A stretch of 64,000 nucleotides of DNA from Paralcaligenes ureilyticus (GCF_004346225.1 NZ_SMAJ01000002.1:124001-188000); one strand, 5' to 3'. Numbered from the stretch's first letter, positions 34,587-43,306 are shown. Notes: generated by a model not told the origin, from the letters alone. Translations and numbers: made by a program.

Positions 34587-35831
34587 ATGGATGCGGACCC
34601 ATCTGAAACAGCCGCGTGCGACGTGCTGACCACTAATGCAGAAGGTAGCCAGGACATCGCTCCTGGCCCCAAAATTGCGCTGGTCCACGCTATGCCGCCA
34701 TCGCAGCGTCGTAAGGTAAATATCAGTAGCGTTGCATTGTCAATACTCGCCGCCGTCGCATTTATTTTTGCTCTGCAATGGGCCCGTGAATTTTTCATCC
34801 CACTCATTTTCGGCATTTTGATCTCCTACACGCTCAATCCCATGATTGTTTGGCTGGAGCGCATCAAGGTGCCACGCGCCGTAGGCGTGGGCGTTGTCAT
34901 GCTGGGCCTCTTGGCCACGACAGTCGTGGTGGCGACCTCGGTATACAGGGAGGCTCAGGCCATTATGGATGAAACACCGATGGCGATCTATAAGCTCAGC
35001 AGTGCGATCAAAAGAACGAGCGACGGCAAACTAGGCACCTTGGACAGGCTTCACAGCATGACCGACGCACTTAAAAAGGCAGCCAGTTCGGCAACCGATA
35101 CAACGGTGGATACTGAGGAAAAGAGTAAGCTCAGAGGAAAGAGTCAGGTCGCTTCCACCGTGGTCGCGGCAAAGCCACCTGGATTCAACTTGAATGATTG
35201 GCTTTGGGCAGGGTCGTTGCGCGCCCTCGGTTTGGTAGGACAGTTGCTTATGGTTCTTTTCCTGGTCTTTTTCGCCTTGCTCTCGGGAGATACATTCAAG
35301 CGAAAATTGGTCAAACTTACAGGCCCCACGCTGACGAATAAAAAAATCACCGTCCATATTCTGGACGACATCAATACGTCGATACAGCGGTACATGTTTA
35401 TGCTTTTTGTCATGAATATATCCCTGGCGTTAATCACATGGCTTGCATTGCACTGGATTGGACTTGATAACCCGGGAGCGTGGGCCGTCGCGGCCGGTTT
35501 GCTTCATGTTATTCCCTATTTTGGGCCACTGATCACCGCCGTAGCAATAGGTTTTGCCGCCTTTTTGCAGTTTGAGTCCTTCTCGATGATGTTCCTGGTG
35601 TTTGGTGTATCGCTAGTGATTTCGGCTGTGGTTGGAATGCTGATGACAACCTGGATGACAGGTCGGATTGCAAAAATGAATGCAACGGCCGTTTTCATTG
35701 CACTACTGTTTGGCGGATGGCTTTGGGGAGTCTGGGGCATGTTGCTATGCGTTCCTCTTATTGTCGTTATAAAGGTCATTTCGGAACATATCGAAGGCAT
35801 GCAGCCGATAGCGGAATTGTTGGGCGAATGA
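34587..35831 (+). CDS. AI-2E family transporter
   Basis: The 414-residue membrane protein has the AI-2E/PerM layout: two N-terminal helices (about 48-95), a soluble part (about 105-200), and a C-terminal block with five or six helices including HVIPYFGPLITAVAIGF and the signature GWLWGVWGMLLCVPL. Family members export small signals or serve in Na+/H+ exchange; the substrate here is unknown. AGAGG before 34587 favours this ATG over TTG 34572. It stands alone under an exact sigma-54 promoter. Confidence 0.87.
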   Translation: MDADPSETAACDVLTTNAEGSQDIAPGPKIALVHAMPPSQRRKVNISSVALSILAAVAFIFALQWAREFFIPLIFGILISYTLNPMIVWLERIKVPRAVGVGVVMLGLLATTVVVATSVYREAQAIMDETPMAIYKLSSAIKRTSDGKLGTLDRLHSMTDALKKAASSATDTTVDTEEKSKLRGKSQVASTVVAAKPPGFNLNDWLWAGSLRALGLVGQLLMVLFLVFFALLSGDTFKRKLVKLTGPTLTNKKITVHILDDINTSIQRYMFMLFVMNISLALITWLALHWIGLDNPGAWAVAAGLLHVIPYFGPLITAVAIGFAAFLQFESFSMMFLVFGVSLVISAVVGMLMTTWMTGRIAKMNATAVFIALLFGGWLWGVWGMLLCVPLIVVIKVISEHIEGMQPIAELLGE

Positions 35832-35847
35832 CCTGCTTTTTTTAATC

Positions 35848-35863
35848 GGGCACGTTACTTGCT
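35848..35863 (+). promoter_or_regulatory. Sigma-54 promoter of the SYLF lipoprotein gene
   Basis: The sequence reads GGGCACGTTACTTGCT, an exact match, 42 bp before the ATG at 35905. Confidence 0.85.
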
Positions 35864-35904
35864 AACCGACAACGTACAACACTTCAACACCACCGAGGTT
35901 AACC

Positions 35905-36498
35905 ATGAAACAAAAGCTATCGATATCCCGCAGTAAAGGTCTTGCCGTTGTGGCAGTGGCGTTAGCCAGTCTGGCATTTGCCGGCTGCACCACGACTGCG
36001 CCCAAGGACCAGGCGACTGCCAGCCAGCAGCGCACCGACATTAACACGAGCGCAAATGCAACCCTGTCCCGACTTTACAAATCGACGCCAGATGCGCGCG
36101 GGCTCGTCGAACGGGCCAAGGGAGTGCTGGTGTTCCCCACCGTTTTGAGTGCAGGCTTTGTGATCGCTGCCGAACACGGCAACGGTGTCTTGCGCGTGAA
36201 TGGTCGCAACCAAGGTTATTACAGCACGTCGGCCGGTTCTATCGGTCTGCAAGCGGGTGCCCAATCCAAGGCAATTGTGTTGTTGTTCATGACCCAAGAG
36301 GCTTTGGACAAGTTCCGCAACAGCAACGGCTGGACGGTTGGCGCTGACGCGACGGTGGCTATTGCCAATGTCGGCGTTAACGGCAAAATAGACACAAACA
36401 CCGCGCAGCAATCGGTTGTTGGGTTCGTACTGACCAATGCCGGCCTGATGGCGGGTGTTTCGCTTGAAGGTGCCAAAATAGAAAAGGTCAAACTTTAG
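35905..36498 (+). CDS. SYLF/Ysc84-domain lipoprotein
   Basis: The 197-residue protein has a lipobox (LAFAGCTT) and a SYLF domain (about 60-197) with ARGLVERAKGVLVFPTVL, GYYSTSAGSIGLQAGAQSK, FMTQEALDKFRNS and GLMAGVSLEGAKIEK. SYLF domains bind phosphoinositides in eukaryotes; in bacteria they are envelope lipoproteins of unknown role. AGGTTAACC precedes the ATG. It is a single gene. Confidence 0.87.
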   Translation: MKQKLSISRSKGLAVVAVALASLAFAGCTTTAPKDQATASQQRTDINTSANATLSRLYKSTPDARGLVERAKGVLVFPTVLSAGFVIAAEHGNGVLRVNGRNQGYYSTSAGSIGLQAGAQSKAIVLLFMTQEALDKFRNSNGWTVGADATVAIANVGVNGKIDTNTAQQSVVGFVLTNAGLMAGVSLEGAKIEKVKL

Positions 36499-36578
36499 AC
36501 GCACGAGCACGCTATAGTGTGGTGCTTCGCTCTTTCTTCCCGAGCTTGCATATAAAGACACGGCAATAGATAAGTCGA

Positions 36579-36611
36579 CAGCCTGGGCAAGTAGGGATAC
36601 TGCCCAGGCTG
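36579..36611. terminator. Hairpin between convergent SYLF and curlin-repeat genes
   Basis: CAGCCTGGGCA and TGCCCAGGCTG form a perfect 11-bp stem around an 11-base loop. It lies between two convergent genes and probably ends both transcripts, although no long T run follows on either strand. Confidence 0.5.
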
Positions 36612-36632
36612 CCTGTTGCTAGCGTCGATTCA

Positions 36633-37103
36633 TTATTTTTGCGAAATGTTGGCGACGTTATAGGTACCGGCCTGGGTTACGCTGGCCGTCTGGTTCATTC
36701 CCGTCTGGCTGACATTGGCGTAGTTGCCATAGCCCGTCTGGCTCACCGACGATAAGAGGTTGGTGCCATCCCATTGTTTGACCTTGGCGACGTTGTACGT
36801 GCCATCCTGCATGACCGTTGATCTGGCCAGGTCAGTGTTGGTCTGGTTTACGTTGGCGAAATTGCTGTAGTTTTTCTGGATAATGCTGCTGGTCGCACTA
36901 TCGTTGTCTTGCTGGTTGGATATGGCGACGTTGTAGGTGCCGTTTTGGCTAATCGAAGACATCCCCGAATCGTTAAACGCTTGCGTAATGCCCGCGTCAT
37001 TGTTATAGCCGGTTTGATTGACGGTTGCGGTATTGGCGGCCATGGCCGGAGCCCCAAATGCGACGGCAAGGCCTAAAACTAATGTAGAAAGACTGATTTT
37101 CAT
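36633..37103 (-). CDS. Curlin-repeat protein (CsgA-like)
   Basis: The 156-residue protein has a signal peptide (MKISLSTLVLGLAVAFGAPAMA) and about six curlin-like repeats with Gln, Asn and Gly at regular steps (for example VNQTGYNNDAGITQ, VSQTGYGNYANVSQ and VTQAGTYNVANISQ). Such repeats stack into a cross-beta fibre outside the cell. The CsgB-like gene lies 53 bp upstream. The secretion genes csgE, csgF and csgG are not in the window. Confidence 0.82.
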   Translation of the reverse strand: MKISLSTLVLGLAVAFGAPAMAANTATVNQTGYNNDAGITQAFNDSGMSSISQNGTYNVAISNQQDNDSATSSIIQKNYSNFANVNQTNTDLARSTVMQDGTYNVAKVKQWDGTNLLSSVSQTGYGNYANVSQTGMNQTASVTQAGTYNVANISQK

Positions 37104-37156
37104 TGTGAGCATCCCCAAATTTAAGACCTGAAACTTGCAGCTCAATCCAGCGGTCT

Positions 37157-37705
37157 TTAGTACTGGATAACTTTTGCAACGGCTCCGTTGCCGTACTGGT
37201 TGAGTTTGACCGGCGGAGCCCCTGCCGATAGGGTGATGACGGTGGCGGAATCCAAATTGCCGACCTGGGCGATTCGCGCATCGCCCGCGTTGTTGAATTG
37301 CGCCACGGCCGCGGTGTTGGCGTAACCGAATTGCGCCGCCGAGGCAGTGTTGGCATTCCCGTATTGGGCGAGGCTAATCAGGTTTTCCGCGCCTGCCTGG
37401 GTCAGGAACGCCGAGTTGCCGTTGCCTTGTTGCGCGGCGCTGATCCCGTTGTCGGACCCCGCCTGGCTGAGCCGCGCCGTGTTCGATGACCCTTGCTGTT
37501 GCACGCCGGCGGTGTTTTGCCGCCCAAGCTGGAACACGCTTGCCATGGAATCGCCCAGGGTCAGTTCGGGCGGTGCGCCCAGATCGAAATCGAGGCAGTA
37601 CCCGGCCTGGGTCCCCAGGGCCGTCAAGGCCGATGCGAGCAGCAGGGCATGCCCGCATCGACGGAGTTGGCCGCCACCGTACCGTGAGCGTATTGAATCA
37701 ATCAT
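37157..37705 (-). CDS. Curlin-repeat protein (CsgB-like nucleator)
   Basis: The 182-residue protein has a signal peptide and curlin repeats such as FQLGRQNTAGVQQQ, LAQYGNANTASAAQ and VAQFNNAGDARIAQ, and ends in LNQYGNGAVAKVIQY. The more irregular repeats and position before the CsgA-like gene suggest the nucleator. GGGAGAACGCA precedes the ATG at 37705. No sigma-54 site is seen upstream. Confidence 0.8.
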   Translation of the reverse strand: MIDSIRSRYGGGQLRRCGHALLLASALTALGTQAGYCLDFDLGAPPELTLGDSMASVFQLGRQNTAGVQQQGSSNTARLSQAGSDNGISAAQQGNGNSAFLTQAGAENLISLAQYGNANTASAAQFGYANTAAVAQFNNAGDARIAQVGNLDSATVITLSAGAPPVKLNQYGNGAVAKVIQY

Positions 37706-38064
37706 TGCGTTCTCCCAAAATAAAGGCCGATGCATTCGATGTGGCGGTGTCGGCTTGAATGTGAAATTACATTTCTGCGATGAGCGACTTCCAATCGCAC
37801 CCCACCCGCCACAGAGGCCACTGTCGGATGCGAACACTGAAGTAAATGCTAGGAGGGGTCAGCGGTAAAAATAATTGGCTAGATGACTTAAACCGGTGCC
37901 CACCAGATGCTCTAGGCTCTTTGTATGCAGCGCCAAGGGCCAAGGGTAGAGAACGCCTCGAGTGTCAATTTTTATTATTGGGCACGGTAATTGCTGTATG
38001 TGGCTCGTCATAGAGCCACTGCCAGATCGCGCATTACGAAGGAAAAATTGGCAAAGGTTAAAAA
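37706..38064. other. 359-base divergent region between the curlin and GH13-like genes
   Basis: It holds the sigma-54 promoter at 37980 facing the GH13-like gene. The part next to the curlin gene has no motif that I recognise. Confidence 0.5.
37980..37995 (+). promoter_or_regulatory. Sigma-54 promoter of the GH13-like gene
   Basis: The sequence reads GGGCACGGTAATTGCT, an exact match, 70 bp before the ATG at 38065. Confidence 0.85.
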
Positions 38065-39099
38065 ATGCACACTATAGTTTCCACTGGCCGTTGCATGACG
38101 CTGGACAATTTCAACTGTATAACGGTGCTCTCAATGAAAAACTCTATGCCTGCCTGGGATCCCGCGATCCAACACATTTATTACACCTATCCGGCCCGTC
38201 GCACGCCGACTTCGGTAGATCAAGACGAGTTGTGTGGCATTAAACAATGGGACGCTTTATGCGAACGAGCCGCTAACCTCGGCTACACCAGCATCTTGAC
38301 GCCGCCCTTATGGTCGACTGTCGAAAACAGGCTTCACGGCGCGCCCGACGATCCAGATCGTCCCCATAGTCATTGGTTCGAGCTGGGCTCAATGTCGGAG
38401 ACCCTCGCTATATTGTCCGAGGGCTGTGCTCGACATAAACTATTTTTATTAATGGACTTGGTTCTGGATACGGCCGTGGCCAATGGTGTCCTCGCGAGTC
38501 GTCGCCCTGACTGGTACGAAAATGCAGACGGCCCAGCCGGCATCCGAGTGGGCGAAACACATGCTGAAATCGTTCAGGTGCAGCTTTGTGGCGGCCGCGC
38601 CCCCGCCGGGCTGATGGATGAATGGGCCGCACGACTCGATGCATGGGCCGCAGCGGGAGTGGCAGGCTTTCGTTCCCGCAACCCTGCCGCGTTTCCCGCC
38701 GACGACTGGAGTCAATTAATACACCAGGTATGTAAACAGCAGACCGATTGCCGCTTCCTGGCATTTGCACCCGATTTAACGCAGAACCAGCTAGAGTCTT
38801 TAGATGATGCCGGATTCGTTACAACGCTTTCGCCAGCCACCGCACAGGCTTATCGCGCGCTTTGGCTGGCGCAAAACCACGATCGTTTGCTGGCGCTAAG
38901 CGCCAGCGCGGCGCTTTTTGTACGCGCGAAGCCGGCAACATTAAACACGGTCGATGATCGGATTGGCGCAGGCGGGCGACGCATTGAGTATCTGGACAAC
39001 CAGGCTTGTGGGATATGGCGTGTTGCGACAGACGGAATTAGACGGTTTCGTCGCTACGAGAGCGCTGCGTCGGCCGAATTGGATGATGCGGGTGCTTAA
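38065..39099 (+). CDS. GlgE-like GH13 barrel protein without catalytic residues
   Basis: The protein of about 344 residues follows the alpha-amylase (GH13) barrel closest to maltosyltransferase GlgE: AANLGYTSILTPPLW, FLLMDLVLDTAV, GVAGFRSRNPAAFPADDW, and RFLAFAPDLTQNQLESLDDAGF. In GlgE the third motif has the nucleophile in RVDNP and the fourth the general acid in LAEAFT. Here these read RSRNP and LAFAPD, so both acids are lost. It is also about half the length of GlgE. It may bind glucan or regulate. The N-terminus is uncertain; ATGs at 38134 and 38146 are alternatives. The end overlaps the convergent ParB-like gene by 4 bp. Confidence 0.65.
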   Translation: MHTIVSTGRCMTLDNFNCITVLSMKNSMPAWDPAIQHIYYTYPARRTPTSVDQDELCGIKQWDALCERAANLGYTSILTPPLWSTVENRLHGAPDDPDRPHSHWFELGSMSETLAILSEGCARHKLFLLMDLVLDTAVANGVLASRRPDWYENADGPAGIRVGETHAEIVQVQLCGGRAPAGLMDEWAARLDAWAAAGVAGFRSRNPAAFPADDWSQLIHQVCKQQTDCRFLAFAPDLTQNQLESLDDAGFVTTLSPATAQAYRALWLAQNHDRLLALSASAALFVRAKPATLNTVDDRIGAGGRRIEYLDNQACGIWRVATDGIRRFRRYESAASAELDDAGA

Positions 39100-39737
39100 T
39101 CACGCAACCTACCGGCGCTTGCCGCAGCATTGATACCCGACCAACCCGGCAAATAGCGCGCCTCCCGACTGTGGGCCAACTTCAAGGCTGCGGCGAGCGC
39201 CTTGGAAAAGTGCTGCTCCACGCGTTCGGCAGTAATTCGAGTTCGAAAAAAATCGGCCCACAAAAACTCGCTATATGGCGTTACATCCTTGGCGTATCCT
39301 CCGGCGCTGCGCAATTCGCCCGCCAAACTGCGGTAGGGATCGTCGTGCATATGGTCGAGGTGCGTGGGGATCACATCGAAATTGCGCCGCATGCCGGTAC
39401 TATCGTAAGGATGCACCCACTGATGATGTTCCATAACAAGCCAGAAACTTGCGGGTGCCAACCACGACAAGTCTTTTAATACCATCAGGCTGACGGTTTT
39501 CACCCCTTCTTCCAGCAAGGCCAGCCCGAAATGATGATGGTCGACAATATAGTAATGGCCGTCTGCACCCAAAACACTGGGGAACCAATGGGAGGCTATT
39601 GCAGCGATGCGTGCCTTTTTCCCAAGCTTGCTCCATTCCTTGCGTTTCAAGGCCACCTCGATTTTGCCCACCGTCATTTGTGTCGGTCGCAGTGCGTCGA
39701 GCTTGGCGCCGATCAGTTGAGGTTGAGCACGCGTCAT
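39096..39737 (-). CDS. ParB-like nuclease family protein (ParBc_2 type)
   Basis: The 213-residue protein has the layout of the ParB-like family found outside partition systems: PTQMTVGKIEVALKRKEW at the start, the core YYIVDHHHFGLALLEEGVKTV (about 75-98) and a C-terminal part HPYDSTGMRRNFDVIPTHLDHMHDDPYRSLAGELR. No ParA or centromere-like sites are near. AGGAGAACAACC before 39737 decides the start. The role is unknown. Confidence 0.75.
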   Translation of the reverse strand: MTRAQPQLIGAKLDALRPTQMTVGKIEVALKRKEWSKLGKKARIAAIASHWFPSVLGADGHYYIVDHHHFGLALLEEGVKTVSLMVLKDLSWLAPASFWLVMEHHQWVHPYDSTGMRRNFDVIPTHLDHMHDDPYRSLAGELRSAGGYAKDVTPYSEFLWADFFRTRITAERVEQHFSKALAAALKLAHSREARYLPGWSGINAAASAGRLRD

Positions 39738-39784
39738 GGTTGTTCTCCTGTGGCCACGGATCGTAGTCACAAGTCTACACAGTA

Positions 39785-39948
39785 TTGGAGATGGCACCCA
39801 CAAGGGGTGCCGCTACATTAGTTATGGGCACGCCGCTACATGATTCACGGGTACGTTTTTGGATGGCATGTGGCAGCCACAAGGGCTGCCGCTACGGGAA
39901 CCTACCCGCTGCTAATGTAGCGGCACCCCTTGTGGGTGCCATCTCCAA
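39785..39948. repeat. REP-like cluster B with a 37-bp perfect inverted repeat
   Basis: The outer arms (39785-39821 and 39912-39948) are perfect inverted copies of 37 bp and each contains GGCACCCACAAGGGGTGCC. Between them at 39871-39895 lies a further unit with GGCAGCCACAAGGGCTGCC. It fills the space between livF and the ParB-like gene and may also end the livF transcript. Confidence 0.9.
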
Positions 39949-39974
39949 GGAGGCACGGCGTAACTCATGGCAAG

Positions 39975-40688
39975 CTAGCCGCCCATATACGCCTGAATCA
40001 CCCGTGGGTTATGCAGCAGGTTTTCGCCGCTGTCGGCCAGTACGATCTTGCCGGTTTCCAACACATAGCCGTGTTGCGCGATACGCAGGGCCTGGCGTAC
40101 ATTTTGCTCGACCAGAAAAATAGTGAGACCAGTACGGTTGATTTCTTTCAGCACCCGGAAAATTTCCCGCACCAATAGCGGCGCCAGACCCATCGACGGT
40201 TCGTCGAGCAGCAGTACCCGCGGCCTGGCCATCAGGGCGCGTGCAATGGCCAGCATTTGCTGTTCGCCACCCGACAAGTTGCCGGCCAGCCCGCCGGCAC
40301 GTTGCTTGAGCACCGGAAAGAGCGAATACACCCAGTCCATGTCTTGCGCAATTTGCACCTTGTCGCGCCGGGTATAAGCGCCCAGCTCCAAGTTTTCGTG
40401 GATGGTCAATGTCGTGAGAATGGCTCGGCCTTCGGCGACTTGTACAACGCCGCTGCGCACAATTTTGTGCGGTGATAATTGGCTAAGATCGACATCATCC
40501 AGCCATACTTGGCCTCGAGCCGGTTTCAACAGGCCTGAGATCGCCAGCAGGGTTGTACTTTTGCCCGCTCCGTTGGCGCCCACCAGGGCTGTTATCTCGC
40601 CTTTGTTCAATGTCAGGCTAATGCCTTTTACAGCTTCAATATGGCCGTAGGAGACCGCAAGATCGGTAATGCGCAAAATCTCGCTCAT
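39975..40688 (-). CDS. livF: Branched-chain amino acid ABC transporter ATPase LivF
   Basis: The 237-residue ATPase has Walker A GANGAGKST, the signature LSGGEQQ, Walker B LLLDEPSMGL and the switch His region IFLVEQN. Length and the C-terminal HNPRVIQAYMGG are typical for LivF. It overlaps livG by four bases (ATGA) and is the last gene of livJHMGF. With LivG it powers uptake through LivHM. Confidence 0.93.
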   Translation of the reverse strand: MSEILRITDLAVSYGHIEAVKGISLTLNKGEITALVGANGAGKSTTLLAISGLLKPARGQVWLDDVDLSQLSPHKIVRSGVVQVAEGRAILTTLTIHENLELGAYTRRDKVQIAQDMDWVYSLFPVLKQRAGGLAGNLSGGEQQMLAIARALMARPRVLLLDEPSMGLAPLLVREIFRVLKEINRTGLTIFLVEQNVRQALRIAQHGYVLETGKIVLADSGENLLHNPRVIQAYMGG

Positions 40689-41449
40689 TCGTCTTCTTCC
40701 TTGCCCAGATAAGCCTCAATGACGTCTGGATTATTGCGAATTTCGTCGGGTGGCCCTTGTGCAATGATGCGTCCGAAATTAAGCACAGCGATGCGGTCGC
40801 ACAGGCCCATGACAAAACGCATGTCGTGCTCGATCAGGAAAATGCTGTAGCCGCGCTGTCTGATACTGAGAATTTGCGTCATTAGTTCGGATTTTTCGGC
40901 AGAATTCATGCCGGCGACCGGCTCGTCAAGCAGCAACAGTTTGGGTTGGGTGGCCAACGCGCGAGCGAATTCCAGCTTGCGTTGTTCGCCGTAGGACAGA
41001 CTGTCGGCCAGCATATCGGCCTTGTGATCAAGCTTGACCCAGGACAGCAGTTCCAGTGCACGCTCGCGCGCAGCGGCTTCAATGCGTTGGAAGGAACGCG
41101 AATTCGACAGCAAGCCGCCAAAACCATAGTCCAGGTGAGCATGCATGCCAATCACTACATTTTCCAGCAGGCTGGTATCTTTGAATATGCGAATGTTCTG
41201 GAACGTGCGGGCAATACCCAACTGGGTAATTTGATGAGGCGCCAGCTTACCCAGGCTGTGGCCGCTAAATTCGATTTGGCCACCCGAGGCCTGCAGCAGG
41301 CCCGTCGCCAAATTGAATACCGTGGTCTTGCCGGCGCCATTGGGGCCGATCAAGCCAAAGATACTGCCTTCGGGCACATCGAAGGTGACATCGTCGAGCA
41401 CCCTTAGCCCGCCGAATTCTTTGCTGATTTGATTGAATTGCAGCATCAA
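40685..41449 (-). CDS. livG: Branched-chain amino acid ABC transporter ATPase LivG
   Basis: The 254-residue ATPase has Walker A GPNGAGKTT, signature LSYGEQR, Walker B LLLDEPVAGM and IFLIEHDM. The insertion around ARTFQNIRIFKDTSLLENV and the end NPDVIEAYLG are typical for LivG. It overlaps both neighbours by four bases. Confidence 0.93.
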   Translation of the reverse strand: MMLQFNQISKEFGGLRVLDDVTFDVPEGSIFGLIGPNGAGKTTVFNLATGLLQASGGQIEFSGHSLGKLAPHQITQLGIARTFQNIRIFKDTSLLENVVIGMHAHLDYGFGGLLSNSRSFQRIEAAARERALELLSWVKLDHKADMLADSLSYGEQRKLEFARALATQPKLLLLDEPVAGMNSAEKSELMTQILSIRQRGYSIFLIEHDMRFVMGLCDRIAVLNFGRIIAQGPPDEIRNNPDVIEAYLGKEEDE

Positions 41450-42315
41450 AGCCCCTTGCGAGCTTTACGCCGCTGCCAAAATGCGTGTATGCGCCGCGGG
41501 TCCCAAATACCATTGGGTAGGTACAGAACCACGAGGATAAGAATTAGCCCATTGATCGCGAGACGGTAGTCCCTGAAAGGACGCAATATTTCGGGCAGCA
41601 CCGTCAGGATGGTTGCGCCCACCGTCGGCCCAATCAGGTTGCTGATACCGCCGAACACGGCCATGGTCAGGATATCCACAGCACTCTCGAATGCGTAATT
41701 GCCAGGCCCGATGGTAAATGTGTAATGGGCGTTGAGGCCGCCCGCCAGGCCGGCAATTGCGCCGCCCAGAACAAAGGCAAACAGCTTGTGGCCCGACACG
41801 TCGATGCCCATCAGCTGTGCGGCTACTTCGTCGGCCTTGATGGCTTCGAAGGCCCGCCCGATTTTAGAGCGCCGCAGCCGTGCCAAAATATACAAAACTA
41901 TGGCCAGCAGCAGCAAAATATGCCAGAACTCGGTTTTTAACGGTATACCGTTAAGTCCCATCGGGCCGCCGGTAATCGTCATGTTGAGTAGAACAATCCG
42001 CACCACTTCGCCAAAACCCAGCGTCGCCATCGCCAGGTAGACGCCGGACAATCGCAGCGTCGGTATCCCGATAATAAGGGCAACCAGCGCCGGCAGCACG
42101 GTCCCCGCGGCGAGCGCCACGGGAAAGGGCAAGCCGGTTTGCAGACTGATGATGGCCGCGGCATACGCGCCTATGCCCATAAAGGCGGCATTGGCCAGAG
42201 ATAACAGCCCGCATGCGAGCGTGACGTAAATGGACAGTGCCAGCAGGGCGTTGACGCCGATGCTGTAAATCACCGTGTTATAGGTCGACCAAAATGCATC
42301 CCACCAATCAAGCAT
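41446..42315 (-). CDS. livM: Branched-chain amino acid ABC transporter permease LivM
   Basis: The 289-residue inner-membrane protein has about nine hydrophobic segments and the LivM-type motif GRAFEAIKADEVAAQLMGIDV that couples to the ATPases. It overlaps livG by four bases and follows livH directly. Confidence 0.93.
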   Translation of the reverse strand: MLDWWDAFWSTYNTVIYSIGVNALLALSIYVTLACGLLSLANAAFMGIGAYAAAIISLQTGLPFPVALAAGTVLPALVALIIGIPTLRLSGVYLAMATLGFGEVVRIVLLNMTITGGPMGLNGIPLKTEFWHILLLLAIVLYILARLRRSKIGRAFEAIKADEVAAQLMGIDVSGHKLFAFVLGGAIAGLAGGLNAHYTFTIGPGNYAFESAVDILTMAVFGGISNLIGPTVGATILTVLPEILRPFRDYRLAINGLILILVVLYLPNGIWDPRRIHAFWQRRKARKGL

Positions 42316-42316
42316 A

Positions 42317-43198
42317 TCAGGCCTTTCTTTCGAGTATTTTGCCGAACATGCCCGAGGGTCTGACCAGTAAAATTAAAAATAACAAGCCAAACGCCACAGC
42401 GTCACGAAAATCGCTGGAAATATAAGCCACTGTCAGCACTTCGGCAAAACCCAGGAACAGACCACCGATCAGCGCGCCGCGAATATCGCCCATGCCGCCG
42501 AGAATAATGACCGCGATGCCTTTGAGCAACATCGGCTGCCCCATATAGGGTGAAATGGCGTTGAACGACAAGCCCACCAGCACGCCGGCTGCGCCGCCTA
42601 ACGCCGCGGCCGCAAACGAGGTTAGATAAAACAGCCCATCGACATTGATGCCAAGCAGGTAAGCCGCCTTGGGCGACTCGGCAATCGCGCGCAGGGCCCG
42701 CCCCAGTTGCGTTTTACGCATGATGGACAGCAGCACCAGCATCAGCACAAAGGAAATCCCGATAATGCCGACCTGTACCGCAGTGACGTGTAAATGGCCC
42801 CAATTGAAGCTCCCTTCCGGTATCGTGCCGAAAGGGAAGCGCTTGTTATCGGTGCCGAACAGGCCTTGCGTTAGATTGGTCAGCATGATGGCCACGCCTA
42901 TGGTGGCAATCATCGGCACCAGATGCGGCACATTGCGCGCACGCAAGGGTCGCAATATCAGATAGTCGACCAGGAACCCAATCAGGCCGGTAACCAGCAT
43001 CGCAGCCAATAAGGCCAGAGGCAGCGGCATCGAAAGCTTGTCGACCAATAGCAGCGCCACGTAGCTGCCCAGCATGAAAATTGCGCCGTGCGATAAGTTG
43101 ATAACACCCAGCACGCCAAAGACCAGGGTGAAACCGAGTGCGAAAAGGGCATAAACGCTGCCCAGCGAAAGTGCGTTGAATAGCTGTTGTTCTAGCAT
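42317..43198 (-). CDS. livH: Branched-chain amino acid ABC transporter permease LivH
   Basis: The 293-residue permease has about eight hydrophobic segments, the start LFNALSLGSVYALFALGFT typical for LivH, and the coupling motif GRALRAIAESPKAAYLLGIN. It stands one base from livM and 108 bp downstream of livJ, behind a strong hairpin. Confidence 0.93.
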   Translation of the reverse strand: MLEQQLFNALSLGSVYALFALGFTLVFGVLGVINLSHGAIFMLGSYVALLLVDKLSMPLPLALLAAMLVTGLIGFLVDYLILRPLRARNVPHLVPMIATIGVAIMLTNLTQGLFGTDNKRFPFGTIPEGSFNWGHLHVTAVQVGIIGISFVLMLVLLSIMRKTQLGRALRAIAESPKAAYLLGINVDGLFYLTSFAAAALGGAAGVLVGLSFNAISPYMGQPMLLKGIAVIILGGMGDIRGALIGGLFLGFAEVLTVAYISSDFRDAVAFGLLFLILLVRPSGMFGKILERKA

Positions 43199-43217
43199 GG
43201 TGTGCTTACAAGTAAGA

Positions 43218-43256
43218 GCAAAGGCATTTTCGGTGGATAACCGAGAATGCCTTTGC
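43218..43256 (-). promoter_or_regulatory. Stem-loop between livJ and livH
   Basis: GCAAAGGCATTTTCGGT and ACCGAGAATGCCTTTGC form a 17-bp stem (one G-T pair) with a 5-base loop. No T run follows, so it should protect the livJ message end and lower livH expression; receptor genes often need more product than permease genes. Structure is directly seen, the effect is inference. Confidence 0.7.
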
Positions 43257-43306
43257 TGCAGATGGACGACTACCGCTGCACGGCTTTGATAAGTACCGCA
43301 GCCAGC

